Below are positions 22,030 through 33,367 of a DNA stretch of 64,000 nt, piece by piece. The position numbers and the translations under genes are program-made. Position 1 is the first letter of the stretch; every line of letters starts with the position of its first letter. The notes under the pieces were generated by a model that did no database searches, was not told the DNA's origin, and worked only from the letters and a program-made list of their open reading frames with translations. Source of the DNA: Protea cynaroides. Lineage: Eukaryota; Streptophyta; Magnoliopsida; Proteales; Proteaceae. The stretch is from positions 372,001 through 436,000 of the forward strand of contig CM053267.1 of assembly GCA_028583415.1 (NCBI GenBank), written 5' to 3'.

Positions 22030-22312
22030 ACAAGGTAATTGTCTGACCAGTGGACTGTACCCTGTCGCACACTTTATGTTTTTCCTTTTTGTTCATGTTT
22101 TTACATGTTTATTTGGTTTTTCTCCCTAGTCATCAGTGCTTATAATTTCTCTTTCATTGTTAGTATATTATGCATCTTCTTTTATGTCTCAGGCATCAAA
22201 CAAGCTCATGGTTTATTTTTATTAAAGTTTATAATTTTCCTATCTCGATTCACTGGACACAGTTAGATGCAGAATGATTAGCTGGATAGAGCCTAGTGCT
22301 CTGATACCAAGT
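22030..22312 (+). other. Residual 3' end of an antisense transcription unit in element A
   Basis: Read on the plus strand, AGTGGACTGTACCCTG, T-rich sequence and CTCTGATACCAAG parallel the sequence after the stop of the B antisense gene (33090-33367). A therefore kept the 3' untranslated part and lost the coding part. The end carries the reverse of the primer-binding site. Confidence 0.45.
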
Positions 22313-23714
22313 TGTCACACCCCAATTTCGATTGAACCAGAAGTGTGAGTGAACCGATTCTAAACCACGCTTCACACTAGGATCTCAATAGACCATGTCA
22401 ACCAATCATTCCCAAGTAGTCTAACATAATTAGATATTAATACATAGCATTGGAATATAAATAAATGAACTGAGATCTATGTGATAATTTAAAATAATTA
22501 TTCAACTTATTCCACCATTCACCAATTTAAATAATAAAAGTATTACAATGTATTGTTCAAAATAAAATCCTTTCTAAAGAAAAATACAAAAGGAGCACTC
22601 GCATGATGCGTCATGCTCGTCCTCCACTGCCTAGGTATCAATGGCAGTAACTGTACCGTATGCTGGGGCAATCACGAAGTCATCAACTGTGTACCCTGCA
22701 TCCAAATCTGAAAAAGAAATAGAATATATTCGGGTGAGCTCACAACTTAGCTCAGTAAAGTACAAGACCAATGCAACATACAAAAATGCATGGGATAACA
22801 TTACAATTTGGGTCAGGTATAACTTGCAAATACGCTATGGTAAGGTTTGGTGGCCACCACACCTCAATGAGCGAGAGTGTGAGCAAACCCAACAGTTAGA
22901 CACCTACCACACTACTACTGTTGCCCCACATCACTCACTCCGGTATGGAGATAGGACTCGAGTCTAGCGGGCAGGAAGAACCACAATCCCACGTCCTCCC
23001 CCTGATACCCCATATCGTACCAATACCTAAACCCCTACTGGCAAGGGCTTGCAAGTGGGTTCCATTTCTAACCAGTCCTAAATGGCAATACAGTATCAAT
23101 GACCCTACCCCAGCATGGCTCCCTATGACATAGAGATAGGGCTCAAGTCTGGCGGGCAGGAAGAACCACAATCCCACGTCCTCCCCCTAATACCCTATTC
23201 GTACCAAGTCTACTAAGGTAGATGGCGATACGAAAAGGTGTTATCTGTGGATATATCCAGGGTTCCACTCCCCTTCACATTCCACACACTAACTAAAAAT
23301 ATACACATGCCTAACATCCAAAAATCCTAGCATATGAAATGCATGAACAGATAATAGTAACAAAAGAAGTAACTACATGGCACGTGAAATGCACAGACAT
23401 CAAGCAATCATTTTAAACATAACTTATTCACAAAGGTTTACTGTTCTTTAATTAATTAGGGTTTGGGGTTTTGTCCCTTACCTAATGCGTGATAACAATC
23501 CTGCTCTGTGTCATAGGGTTCACTCACGTTGTCCACAGGTCCCACATAATCATATTCAAATGTTAGAATCCAAGTATTAAGGTTACAGTGGTCAGAACCA
23601 GGTTTGGCCAAGCAAACCAGGCTCGGGAGGCATACCGGTCGCAGGTACCTGTCTCAGTATAGTGAGACCGGTATGTGCACCGGTATGTATACCGGTTGCG
23701 ATATATACCAGTTG
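22313..23714 (-). repeat. Right LTR of element A, first part (5' LTR in element orientation)
   Basis: It matches 14999-16390 closely and stops at the insertion point of element B. The remainder is 35684-36500. Its mini-exon (22574-22695) carries a stop (TAG for the Gln codon of the left copy), so that copy is broken. Confidence 0.92.
22574..22695 (-). pseudogene. LTR-encoded short Cys-motif exon, right LTR of A, with stop
   Basis: Same exon as 15260-15381, with intact acceptor GATGCAG/G. The codon before AVEDEHDASCEC is TAG, a C-to-T change relative to the left LTR. Confidence 0.45.
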
Positions 23715-26013
23715 TGTCACACCCCAATTCTACACTATTCAGAATGATGTGATGAACCGCTAATAAACCAACGGTTCAACCAGGATCTCAAATAGGCTAT
23801 CCCCGCGTTAACTGAACCTCCATACATCCATGTCATAATCAGAGTAAATACACAATAGCAGAAGTCTTATAATAAAATGAACTGAGAAACTAAGATGATA
23901 TTAATAATTTAATAGCAAATTATTCTGTTTCCAATTAAGACATAAATATTTAAATACCAAATATATGTCTTAATAAATTCGAATAAAGAAACCTATAAAA
24001 CATCTAATCAAATACACACGAGTTGCACTCGCAAGAGGAGTCGTGTGTATCCTCTTCAGCTCCAGCTTCCATCGCCGCTACCGTCCTGTACACAGAAGCA
24101 TTTACAAAATCTTCAACCGTATAACCTGCATCATCAACTAAAAATATTCGACGTCGAGGGGTGAGCACACATCACGGCTCAGTGAGTAGCCAAAACAATG
24201 CAACAATACATATGCATGCAAAAAGTCAATTTATATCTTTGGTCTAGTATATAAGTTTGCAGTATGCAATAGAAAGGTTTAGGTAGCCAAAGGTCGCGTT
24301 TATTGACTCTGCCTCTATACACGAGTGTGTGACGTTACCCGAAGATCACATTTATCATCAACTCACATGCACCCAATCATGAACATTATATAACAAAGGT
24401 TACGTTTATTGCTATATAGTGCCATACCAACACGTAAGCCCCTGTTGGCGAGGGCTGCAAACTGGGCTCGCAACTTACCAATCCTAATGCCAAACAGTGT
24501 ATCCAAGGCCTCACCCCAGCATCTCTCAGAATGCCCATAGAGATAGAGCTAAGGCCCTCCGGTAGAGTCAGAGACTACAAGGACCGAGACCACCTCCCCT
24601 AATACTCTACGACATAATAGTTCTGCTAAAGTAATGGTGATACGACGATGTCAATGCACAATACTTGAGTTAGATATAGAGCTAAAGTGCTGAGACCTGC
24701 CAAAGGTTAACGTTTATTGACGTTCTCATCACACCTCCCCTGATACTCGCGCGCATCAAGCACATCAACCACACACATACAAGCACATGCCTATTCCTAT
24801 CATCATCATCATCATCATGTTATAAACAATAAAGTAAATATGCATGAACAAGTAATAGAAATATTGGATGGCATGCTGTATGCACATTACAAACATATTC
24901 GCATAGAATCAAGCATAGCATAGGACTCAAGAAATAGAAAACAGTTTATTATTAACCAATTTAGTTTGGGGTTAAGGTTCCTCACCTTAGCTTGCTATAA
25001 GATACTTTTCCAAGCTTTAAAATCACCTTTATTATGTTATTATATTGCTAGAAGACCTAACAAAGTCGATAGAATTTAATTAGAATATATTCAGAATTAA
25101 AAACTACTCTGTTAACTGAGGGTCGATGCTAGGGTCGATGGGTCTATCGACCCTCCCCTCTTTCTGGACTTCCCGAATGCTGAGGGTCGATGGTCAGGAA
25201 TACCTAGGGTCGGATGGTCATCGACCCTCGGTGCGACCCTCTGTGCACTTTGGTCCAATTCCCACTTTTAGTCCATTCTTCGTGTTTGGGGTCCTATGGC
25301 TTGCTTCTACATTCCATTCAACATTCATTCCATGTCTGAAACCATGAATCATCCACCTAGATAGCTTTCATGCATTCTCCTAGGGTTTTCCATGAAAACC
25401 TAACCATAGATTGATGGTTTGGGTTTCTCCGAGATCACACTCTCAAAAATCACTAACCTAAGGTCTGTAGAAATTCTTGGAATTAGTATCCATACCTGAG
25501 AAGATTACTCCTTCTCTGAAATTCTTCTCCTTTTTGCTAAGTTCTCTTGTTTTCCTCTCTTCTTCCTCTTTTCCTTCTCCTCTCTTTCTCTCAATTCAAT
25601 TAGGGTTGTGAAAAGAGTGAAAGTGGCTTAGGGATGTCCTTTAAATAGAGTAGGAACATCCTAAATAAGTCCCTCTGAGATTTGGAAAGAATCCCAATTG
25701 AAAAATATAGAAATTTCCTAATTTCTATATTCGCCAGAAACTGAGGGTCGATGGGAGGGTCGATGATCCCGTCGACCCTAGGGTCTTAAGCTGTCCGACC
25801 CTCCCTTCAAAACTAAGGGTCTGACTTTCTATTTTGGGAGGTCCAACCCTGCTTAGCTGGGTATGCGACCCTTCCCCTATTTTAAGTGTTTTTGGGTCGA
25901 TATGATACCTGGGATCTCGATCTCCTTCACGCCCTTGGTCCATTTGACTCGACCATAATGGGTAAACCTGGTTCAAGGTGGTAAGACCGGGTTAGATTGA
26001 CACGGGTCTTACA
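23715..26013 (-). repeat. Left LTR of element B (3' LTR)
   Basis: 2299 bp. Minus-strand TATA CTATTTAAAG at 25640-25649, ATG-free leader exon ending CTTCTCAG/GTATGG near 25495, (CAT)n microsatellite at 24799-24819, and GGGTCGA motif arrays at 25110-25240 and 25740-25880. Confidence 0.92.
24004..24125 (-). CDS. LTR-encoded short Cys-motif exon (family B, left LTR)
   Basis: Acceptor GATGCAG/G, then GYTVEDFVNASVYRTVAAM, an acidic run and HDSSCECNSCVFD with stop at 24004. The position that is ATG (Met) in C is GTA (Val) here, so the first in-frame ATG would be the later AAM. Just upstream of the acceptor the same frame meets a TGA, so the conserved frame starts at the splice site. Confidence 0.5.
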
Positions 26014-29000
26014 ACTCCCCCCAAGTTATAAAAATTTTGTCCTCAAAATTGTACTTACCTTCTGAATCAAATAAATGAGGGTATTGCTTTCGCATAGCAT
26101 TTTCTTCTTCCCATGTAACCTATTCCATGTCTCCACTTTTCCATGTGACCTTAACATAGTAGACATCTCTGTTGCGTAGACGTTGAACTTTTTGACTAGT
26201 GATTTCTATTGGTGTTACTTCAAATGTCAAATCATCAGTCAATTCTGGCAAATCCACTGTCAAAACATGCATTGGGTCTTTGACATACTTCTTCAATAAT
26301 AACATGTGAAATACGTCATGCACACTTGACATGGATGGTGGTAGTGCTAACTGATAAGCTACTTTTCCACGCTTAGCTAAAATTTTATACGGCCCGACAT
26401 ATCTTGGACTTAGCTTCCCTTTCTGTCTGAACCTCTTCAATCCTCGCATAGGCGATACCTTCAAAAATACTTTATCACCTACGACGAACTCCAGATCTCT
26501 TCGTCGAGTATCTACATATTGCTTCTGACGGTTCTGAGCTGTTTTCACTCTTTCCTTGATGATGTCAACCACTCGACAAGTCTCTTCAATAAATTCCGGT
26601 CCAACAATACTACGTTCTCCAAATTCATTCCAAAACAAGGGAGTTCGACACTTTCGGCCATACAGTGCTTCATATGGTGACATCTGTATTGTGGCCTGAT
26701 AGCTGTTATTATAAGCAAACTCGATCAATGATAACTTTTCATCCCATGATCCTTTGAAATCAATCAAACATGCTCGTAGCATATCTTTTAGAATCTGGAT
26801 TGTATGCTCTGACTGTCCATCTGTCTGTGGGTGGAATGCAGTACTGAACTTCAACGTTGTACCCATAGCCTTTTGCAATCCTTCCCAAAATTTGGAAGTA
26901 AATCGTGGATCTCTATCGGACACAATACTTTCTGGTACACCGTGTAACCAAACAATATTATCCACATACAGCTTTGCTAACCTTTCCAGTGTATATTGCG
27001 GTCGTATAGGTATGAAGTGAGCTGTTTTAGTCAGACGGTCCACAATCACCCAAACTGCGTCAACTACTCGAGGAGTCAATGGTAGTCCTGTGACGAAGTC
27101 CATAGTGATGCAGTCCCATTTCCATGCTGGTTCCGATAATGGCTGTAACAATCCTGCGGGTCTTTGTCGTTCAGCCTTTACTTTCTGACAATTTAGGCAT
27201 TGAGACACGAACTTAGCTACATCTACTTTCATTCCCCTCCACCAATGCAATTTCTTTAGATCATGATACATTTTTGTACTTCTAGGGTGTATCGAGTAGA
27301 TGGTGGTATGGGCTTCTTTCATCAGTCGGTGTCTAATGTCCATACTTTCTGTTTCAGGTACACATATTCTTCCTTTGTATTTTAGTACCTTCTCATCATC
27401 CAAGGTGAACTCAGGGTTAGTCCTACCTTTCTTAATATCTTCTTGTACTGTTCTCAGATAAGGATCTGCTTTGATAGCTGTCTTCACTTCATCCACTATA
27501 TCCGGTATAATCTTCAATGCCGCGAACATATTCAAAAACCGATGAATAAACCCTTGGTTGGCTAATCCATCCACTGTATCTATCACATACTGTACGCTGC
27601 CGTGATTGAATACCATTCCGGTAGTACACATTGCTGCAGTCGTGCTAACTTCTCCTTGAGATTTTATCATTGCTTTTCTGCTCAATGCATCCGCTACCAC
27701 GTTCGCTTTTCCCGGATGATACTGGATATCACAATCATAGTCTTTCAATAGTTCCAGCCATCTTCTTTGTCTCATATTCAACTCTTTCTGATTAAATAAA
27801 TAAGTAAGACTTTTATGGTCCGACTTAATCTGGAATTTCTCCCCGTATAGGTAATGTCTCCATATCTTGACAGCATGTACTACTGCCGCTAACTCCAAAT
27901 CATGAGTGGGGTAATTTTTCTCATGTACCTTCAACTGTCTTGAAGCATAAGCAATCACTTGCTCTCCTTGCATAAGCACACATCCCAATCCCAGTCCCGA
28001 CGCATCAGTGTATAAAGTAAATGTCTGTCTTGGCATGGGAATAGTCAAAATCGGGGCGGTTATCAATCTGGTCTTCAATGTCTGAAAGCTCTTCTCACAT
28101 TTATCCGTCCACACAAACTTTTCACCTTTCTTGGTCAAACTGGTGAGAGGTACGGCAATCCGAGAATAGTCTTTTACGAATCTCCGATAATAACCAGCTA
28201 GACTCAGAAAACTTTTAATTTTTGAAACGCTCTTTGGTGCTTCCCACTTCACAATAGCCTCGATCTTGCTAGGGTCTACTTTGATTCCTTCAGCAGATAC
28301 TACATGGCCTAGGAATGCGACTTCACTTAGCCAAAACTCGCACTTTGAAAATTTGGCATATAGCTTCTCTTTCCTTAAACGCTGTAGGGCTGCGTTTAGG
28401 TTCTTGATATGGGTTTCCTTGTCCTTGGAGTATACCAATATATCATCAATGAATACTATAACCGATGTATCCAACATATCATGGAATACTCGGTTCATAA
28501 GTTCCATGAACGTTGCCGGTGCATTAGTTAATCCGAAAGACATCACCAAAAATTCATAGTGTCCATATCTGGTCCTGAAAGCTGTCTTCGGAATATCACC
28601 TTCTTTAATCTTCAACTGATGATAGCCCGATCGAAGATCGATCTTAGAAAATACTTTTGCCCCTTGTAACTGATCGAACAAGTCATCGATCCGAGGTAGT
28701 GGATATCGATTCTTGATTGTCAGTTTATTCAACTCTCGATAGTCGATACATAATCGAACGTTACTATCCTTCTTCTTTACGAACAACACCGGTGCACCCC
28801 AATGGAGATATACTGGGTCGAATATAACCCTTGTCCAGTAGTTCTTGTAGTTGCACTTTTAATTCCTTCAGTTTCGTAGGAGCCATTCTATAAGGTGCTT
28901 TTGATACGGGTGCGGCTCCAGGTATCATGTCTATTACAAACTCCGTGGCCCGGTCGGGTGGTAATCCGGGTAGTTCCTCTAGAAATACGTCAGGGTAATC

Positions 29001-29500
29001 CCGCACGACGTCAATGTCTTCCATTTGTGGTGCTTCCTTGGTTAGGTCGACCACTGACACTAGATACCCAACTGCTCCCTTGTCAAGGCACTTCTTAGCC
29101 TTTAATGCTGAGAGTATGAGCTTGCGCCTCCGGGGAAGTTTGGTTCCCGAGAAACTGAATTCTGCCCCTTCTTTATCTTTGAATGTTAGCTTCTTTTCGG
29201 CGCATAATAAATTTGCAGAATGCCGTGCTAACCAGTCCATTCCCAAGATGACATCAAAGTCTGCCATCTCAAGTTGTATCAAGGTTGCATCTAAGGTCTG
29301 CTCTCCAATGAGAACTGGACATGGTCCATAACCCTTCTCTAGTTCCACTTCTAACCCCAACGGTGACCGTACAAGTAATTTGTAGTCTAATGTTTTGATG
29401 GGTAATTTTGTCTTCTTTCCAAATGACACAGATATAAATGAATGAGTAGCTCCGGAATCGAAGAGTACTCTAGCGGGTACGCCATTTATAGGTACAATAC
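26009..29500 (-). pseudogene. Element B Pro-Pol, nearly intact but with one frameshift and one late stop
   Basis: Protease LFDSGATHSF, RT with FGLTNAPATFMELMN and FIDD, RNase H LYTDASGLGLGCVLMQG, integrase with CLNCQKVKAE and PQTDGQSE, then a TWKSGDME tail. One extra T near 28803 (after SPSISP) shifts the frame at the start of RT, and a TAG near 26118 follows GDME. Between them is an unbroken 889-codon stretch. The stop codon TAA is formed by the first bases of the 3' LTR (TGTAAG), preceded by the polypurine GGGGGGAG. Confidence 0.92.
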
Positions 29501-29571
29501 CTGTGATTTATCTTTACTTAGTCTACATGCTCATTCACTGTAATCATAACTTTGAAAGGTTTCAGTCATAC
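29501..29571 (-). other. Probable intron between gag and protease in element B
   Basis: Donor CACAG/GTATGA at 29571, ACTAAG branch-like motif, acceptor CACAG/GTATTG at 29501, 71 bases. Splicing joins VVT-GIVPINGVPARVLF in frame. Without splicing, Gag ends 17 codons later (stop at 29531) and Pol is in another frame. Confidence 0.7.
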
Positions 29572-30808
29572 CTGTGACCACATCGGGTGATGCGGCCGCA
29601 TCCTCGGACGTAACAGCATATACATGTCCCTGATGGAATTGCTTCTTGGGCTTAGGGCACTCTATTGCCATATGTCCCGGCTGGTTGCAGTTAAAACACT
29701 TCAGGACTTCAGAGTTTGGCTTTGGTTGAGCTGTTGAAGTGGTCTTGGGTGCGGTAGTAAAATTCTGAGGGCGAAAAGGCTTATACGTCCTGTTATTGCC
29801 TCCATTGTAAGAATTTCTGGCTGGCCTTTTGATGCCTCTGTTCTGAGTAAGGTAACTCTCCTTCTGGCTCGATTCAATCACTTGAGCAATCTTGACAGCT
29901 TCGTTGTAAATTTTCTTATCTAAGCCCAGAACATTTTCTCTGATGCTTCCTCTTAGTCCCGCGACGAACCTACGGGGTTTGGTATCTTCTTCTTGCATGC
30001 TAGCCGGTGCAAAGAAAAACAGCTCTTCGTAGCGCTGCTGATATGAGTCTACAGTCATCTGTCCCTGGTACAAGCTCAGGAACTCTTTCTCCATCAAATC
30101 TCTGAAGCTTCGTGGAATATATTTCTCAAAGAATGCTTCTTTATATATAGCCCATGTCAGTAGGGCGTGCTTGGTCAGTAAATATGTCTTCGTGGATTTC
30201 CACCAATGGTGTGCGTCGCCCTTGAGCATGAAGGTGGCACATAGTACTTTCTCTTCCTCTGTAATAGTCATCATGAGGAAGTTTCTCTCCATCTCGTCTA
30301 TCCAGTGTGCTGGCCATAATGGATCAGACGGCTTGCCGTTGAATTCTCTGGGTTTCATCTTCAAAAATCTCTCCACTAGTCGGGAGTGGTCCAACTAGTT
30401 TTGGGGGTTTGCCCCAAACATATAGGGTGGATAGTGGTAATTCCCTTGAGCTGCTTCCGGTACCTGCACTGGAATCTGTGCAGCCAGTTGTTGAGGTGTC
30501 TGATGAGCTGGGTGGTTACCCACCGAGGCTGCATTAGCTTGTCCAGTGTGCATGGGTGCGGCCTGAGTGGCTTGAAACATAATTCCCATGGCGACCTGCA
30601 TCTGAGCCTGTGCGTGTTGCATCTGCTACAGCTGCTGTGCCAGGTTCATCACCACTGTTGCTAGCTCTGGTGGTAGAGGTGGCAAATTTGTAGGGTTTGC
30701 CAGTTCTGGATTTCCCGGTGCGTAGTTATTCTCTTTACTAGTCTCCTCCACTGGTGGTGGTAGTGGGACTGCATTTCGGGTCTGCCGGGTCACTTTACAT
30801 CTAGACAT
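29572..30808 (-). pseudogene. Element B Gag, two in-frame stops
   Basis: It starts MSRCKVTRQ, followed by a Pro-rich linker. A Gln-rich segment is interrupted by TAG near 30628 and TAG near 30396. Then an unbroken capsid part begins DHSRLVERFLKMKPREF and ends with the zinc knuckle CFNCNQPGHMAIEC (C, C, H, C all present) and KVYAVT-like sequence. Both stops replace Gln or similar codons that are open in element C. Confidence 0.88.
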
Positions 30809-30944
30809 AATTCCTTTCGCTAATTGGTGGTTCCTGGAAATCATCAAAATAGGTGAGAAGTCATTTATATTTCATGTAGGCACGCTAACCAATAATCAAT
30901 TCCAATTCTAGCTCATTTTATAAAAAAAATGCTGTCTTTTCTAT

Positions 30945-31165
30945 GTAGGGTCGATGGTGAGGGTCGCTGGTATGTCTGACCCTTAGTTTCCGACCCTGGG
31001 AATGACCTGTTCTTCCCGAGAGCTGAGAATCGATTCGAGGGTCAATGGGTATCCGACCCTCAGTTCCGACCCTTGATTTTCTGTCAGATTCCCGAGAGCC
31101 GAGGGTCGATGGGAGGGTCGATTCGAGGGTCGATTGTGCTAGTCGAATTGTCCGACCCTTGGACC
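30945..31165. repeat. GGGTCGA motif array at the 5' end of the B antisense gene
   Basis: About ten copies of GGGTCG or its complement CGACCC, in both orientations, many as GAGGGTCGAT. The same word forms the LTR arrays of B, C and H. It lies just upstream of the antisense gene's putative leader exon. Confidence 0.8.
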
Positions 31166-31316
31166 AAAAATCAGATTTTTAAGATCCGATTCTGGGTCAT
31201 TTCTCACTATTCCTCCTCCGTTTCGACTCGTCTCTTCTCTCTGAGTTGCTACAGTGCTACTCTACTGTTTTCGATCGGTTTGACTCCGGGTTTCGACGTC
31301 CACGTCATCACTACAG

Positions 31317-31758
31317 GTATGTCTTCCCATTTTTACCTGTTTTTAGGTTTCCATTTCTAGGTTTTCGCACGTTTAACTTGTATTTTCCAAATTAAACTTT
31401 TTCCAACCGTAAAAATTCGATTTTTATTGGGGGGTTTTGTTATTGGTGTCTCGAGGAACGAAAGCCCTCAAAATTTTTTGAGTTTCATCGGTTGGTTATC
31501 GAGAAACTTGAAATTTTCTCTTTTTGCCCTAATTTGTCGGAATTTTTTATTTTTCTTGAATTTCTTCAAATTGAGCTTCGTCAGTTAAAATCTCCTACTG
31601 TATGTGGGTTGTAGGATATGTTTTAACCTATGTAAGTTCTCATGCCCACTTGAATGGTGAGAAATGGGGCTTTATGGTCAACTTACGTCGTTATTACATC
31701 AAATTTTGGATTTTTATCCTATTAACTCCATGTTTCCTTTCTCTCTCTTATTTTGCAG
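31317..31758 (+). other. 5'-UTR intron of the B antisense gene
   Basis: Donor CTACAG/GTATGT (GT at 31317), T-rich 3' end, acceptor TTTTGCAG (AG at 31757-31758) five bases before the ATG. C has the same donor and acceptor on its minus strand (53732 and 53290), which supports a real transcription unit running opposite to the retrotransposon. Confidence 0.6.
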
Positions 31759-31763
31759 ATACT

Positions 31764-33089
31764 ATGGCTCGTACCAAGGTACCCAGAGTGCGTGATCCAC
31801 TTCGCTTCCGTTCGAATGAAGCTGAGGCACAGTATGCTGACTATGCCCGTAAGAAAGTGGAAGGGGGTCGCATGGTGAACTTGGCTGAGCTAGCCTTGTT
31901 CAATGTAGAGGGAGCATTTGGTGATTTGGGGTGGCTCCCTGTCATCACATACGATGCGTGCACATGTCCAGATTTGGTGCACCAGTTCTATTGTAATCTC
32001 CAGGTGGTGGGGAATTACAATGACGTTGAGTATGGTCAGGAGTTACGCATCACCAGTTACGTCAAGGGGGTGCACATTTTCTTTGATTATTGGCAGCTGG
32101 CCGATCTGTTGGGCATTCCCTATGATGGCCCCATGGTGTACTGTGTGTCGGGAGAGCCACAGTTTGTTGAGATGGAGATGAGGGCAGAGATCGACAACCA
32201 GTTGCTCCGTCCTGATCGTTGGTAGATGAGAGCCTGTTACTTGCGTCCAGCTCCACGGGTCTTTTGTAAGATTATTCAGCATAATCTGATCCCGCAGAGT
32301 GGGCACTATGAGAGGGTGTCTCAGCTGACCCAGTTCCTGATATACAGTATATGCACTCGACAGCCCATCTGCCTTCCATACATCATCATGCGGACCATGA
32401 TTAGTGCTACATAGTCTGGTCATAGGGGTGATCTACCCTATGGACGCATGATTACAGTGCTACTGACCCGTCTGGGGGTGGATCTGGTAGATGAGAAGAT
32501 CTAGGAGAAGACCTTCTCGTCGCCTCTAGATTAGGAGGCTATCTGCAAGATGGGGCTGCGAGATGCTGAGGTTAGTGATGAGGAGAGGAACACGATGGTG
32601 CGCCCTCACACTCGGGTCGAGATGGCTGATGCTGAGGCTGCTGCTGCTGCTGCTAGAGCTCGTGTGGATCCGGTCGACGATGACGATCGTATGTATATGG
32701 ACGTCGACTCGATACCACCGCCTTCACCTACACATGCGGCTGGAGTTGGTACTTCTTCTACGGCGGCTCCTACACCTGAGGCTGGTCCTTTCCATTCGGC
32801 TGATCCTTCACTTCCACCTTCAGCCATGATGGAGATGCTGCAGGAGATCAGGGATGCTCAGCGCAGATCTGATCTGAGGATGGATGAGCTGTTGGCTGCT
32901 CAGCATGCATCAGACGCGCGGATGGGAGAGCTCCTAGAGGTGCAGCGTGCGACTGATCAGAGGATAGCCGGTCTTACAGCTAGTCTACAGACGATCCAGA
33001 CTTAGATAGCCTGGTTGACTAGAGTCTATGCTGAGGACTACGACAGAGACCATGAGGCACCGCCTCCTCCTTTGCCTCCTACTTCTTGA
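31764..33089 (+). pseudogene. Antisense gene of element B (putative plant transposon protein family), in frame but with stops
   Basis: The frame runs MARTKVPRVRDPLRF to a terminal PPLPPTS over 442 codons without a frameshift. It is interrupted by five stops (near 32223, 32412, 32502, 32532, 33003), mostly at Gln or Trp positions that are open in C. The N-terminal domain has LVHQFYCNLQVV, LADLLGIPYDGP and LPYGRMITVLLTRLGVDL. These fit the plant transposon-protein domain (Pfam Transposase_32-like) often found in plant LTR elements. An Asp/Ala/Pro-rich linker follows, then a heptad-like tail (RRSDLRMDELLAAQ). Function is unknown. It is neither gag, pol nor a recognisable env. Confidence 0.6.
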
Positions 33090-33353
33090 TTGTACCTTCA
33101 TTTCCTTGTACTTCAGAGTAACTGTCCGGGTTGTGGACTGTACTCTGCTTTAGTTATGTATATACGTTTTGTTTTTCTCTCATTGTTATGTAAACTTGTT
33201 TCCCTTTTTAATAGATGCATTATTCTCTTTTTAAATTTTGTCTCAATCATCACTTGTGCTTACAGTGTGTTTGTATTAAAGCTTTTAATTTATCCTATCT
33301 CAGTTCACAATTGTGTTGAATGTATGCTAGTTCAGCGGACAATGCCTGAGATG

Positions 33354-33367
33354 CTCTGATACCAAGT
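33354..33367 (-). other. Primer-binding site of element B
   Basis: The reverse strand reads ACTTGGTATCAGAG, complementary to the plant initiator tRNA-Met 3' end, directly next to the 5' LTR. Confidence 0.9.

Noticed and set aside
17291..30808. Endogenous pararetrovirus (caulimovirid) as source of the RT regions
   Set aside because: Integrase, LTRs, 5-bp target duplications and tRNA-Met primer sites show LTR retrotransposons. No movement or coat protein seen.
31764..33089. Antisense ORF as a retroviral env-like gene
   Set aside because: Wrong strand and place for env, no signal peptide, no transmembrane segment, and internal motifs fit the plant transposon-protein family.
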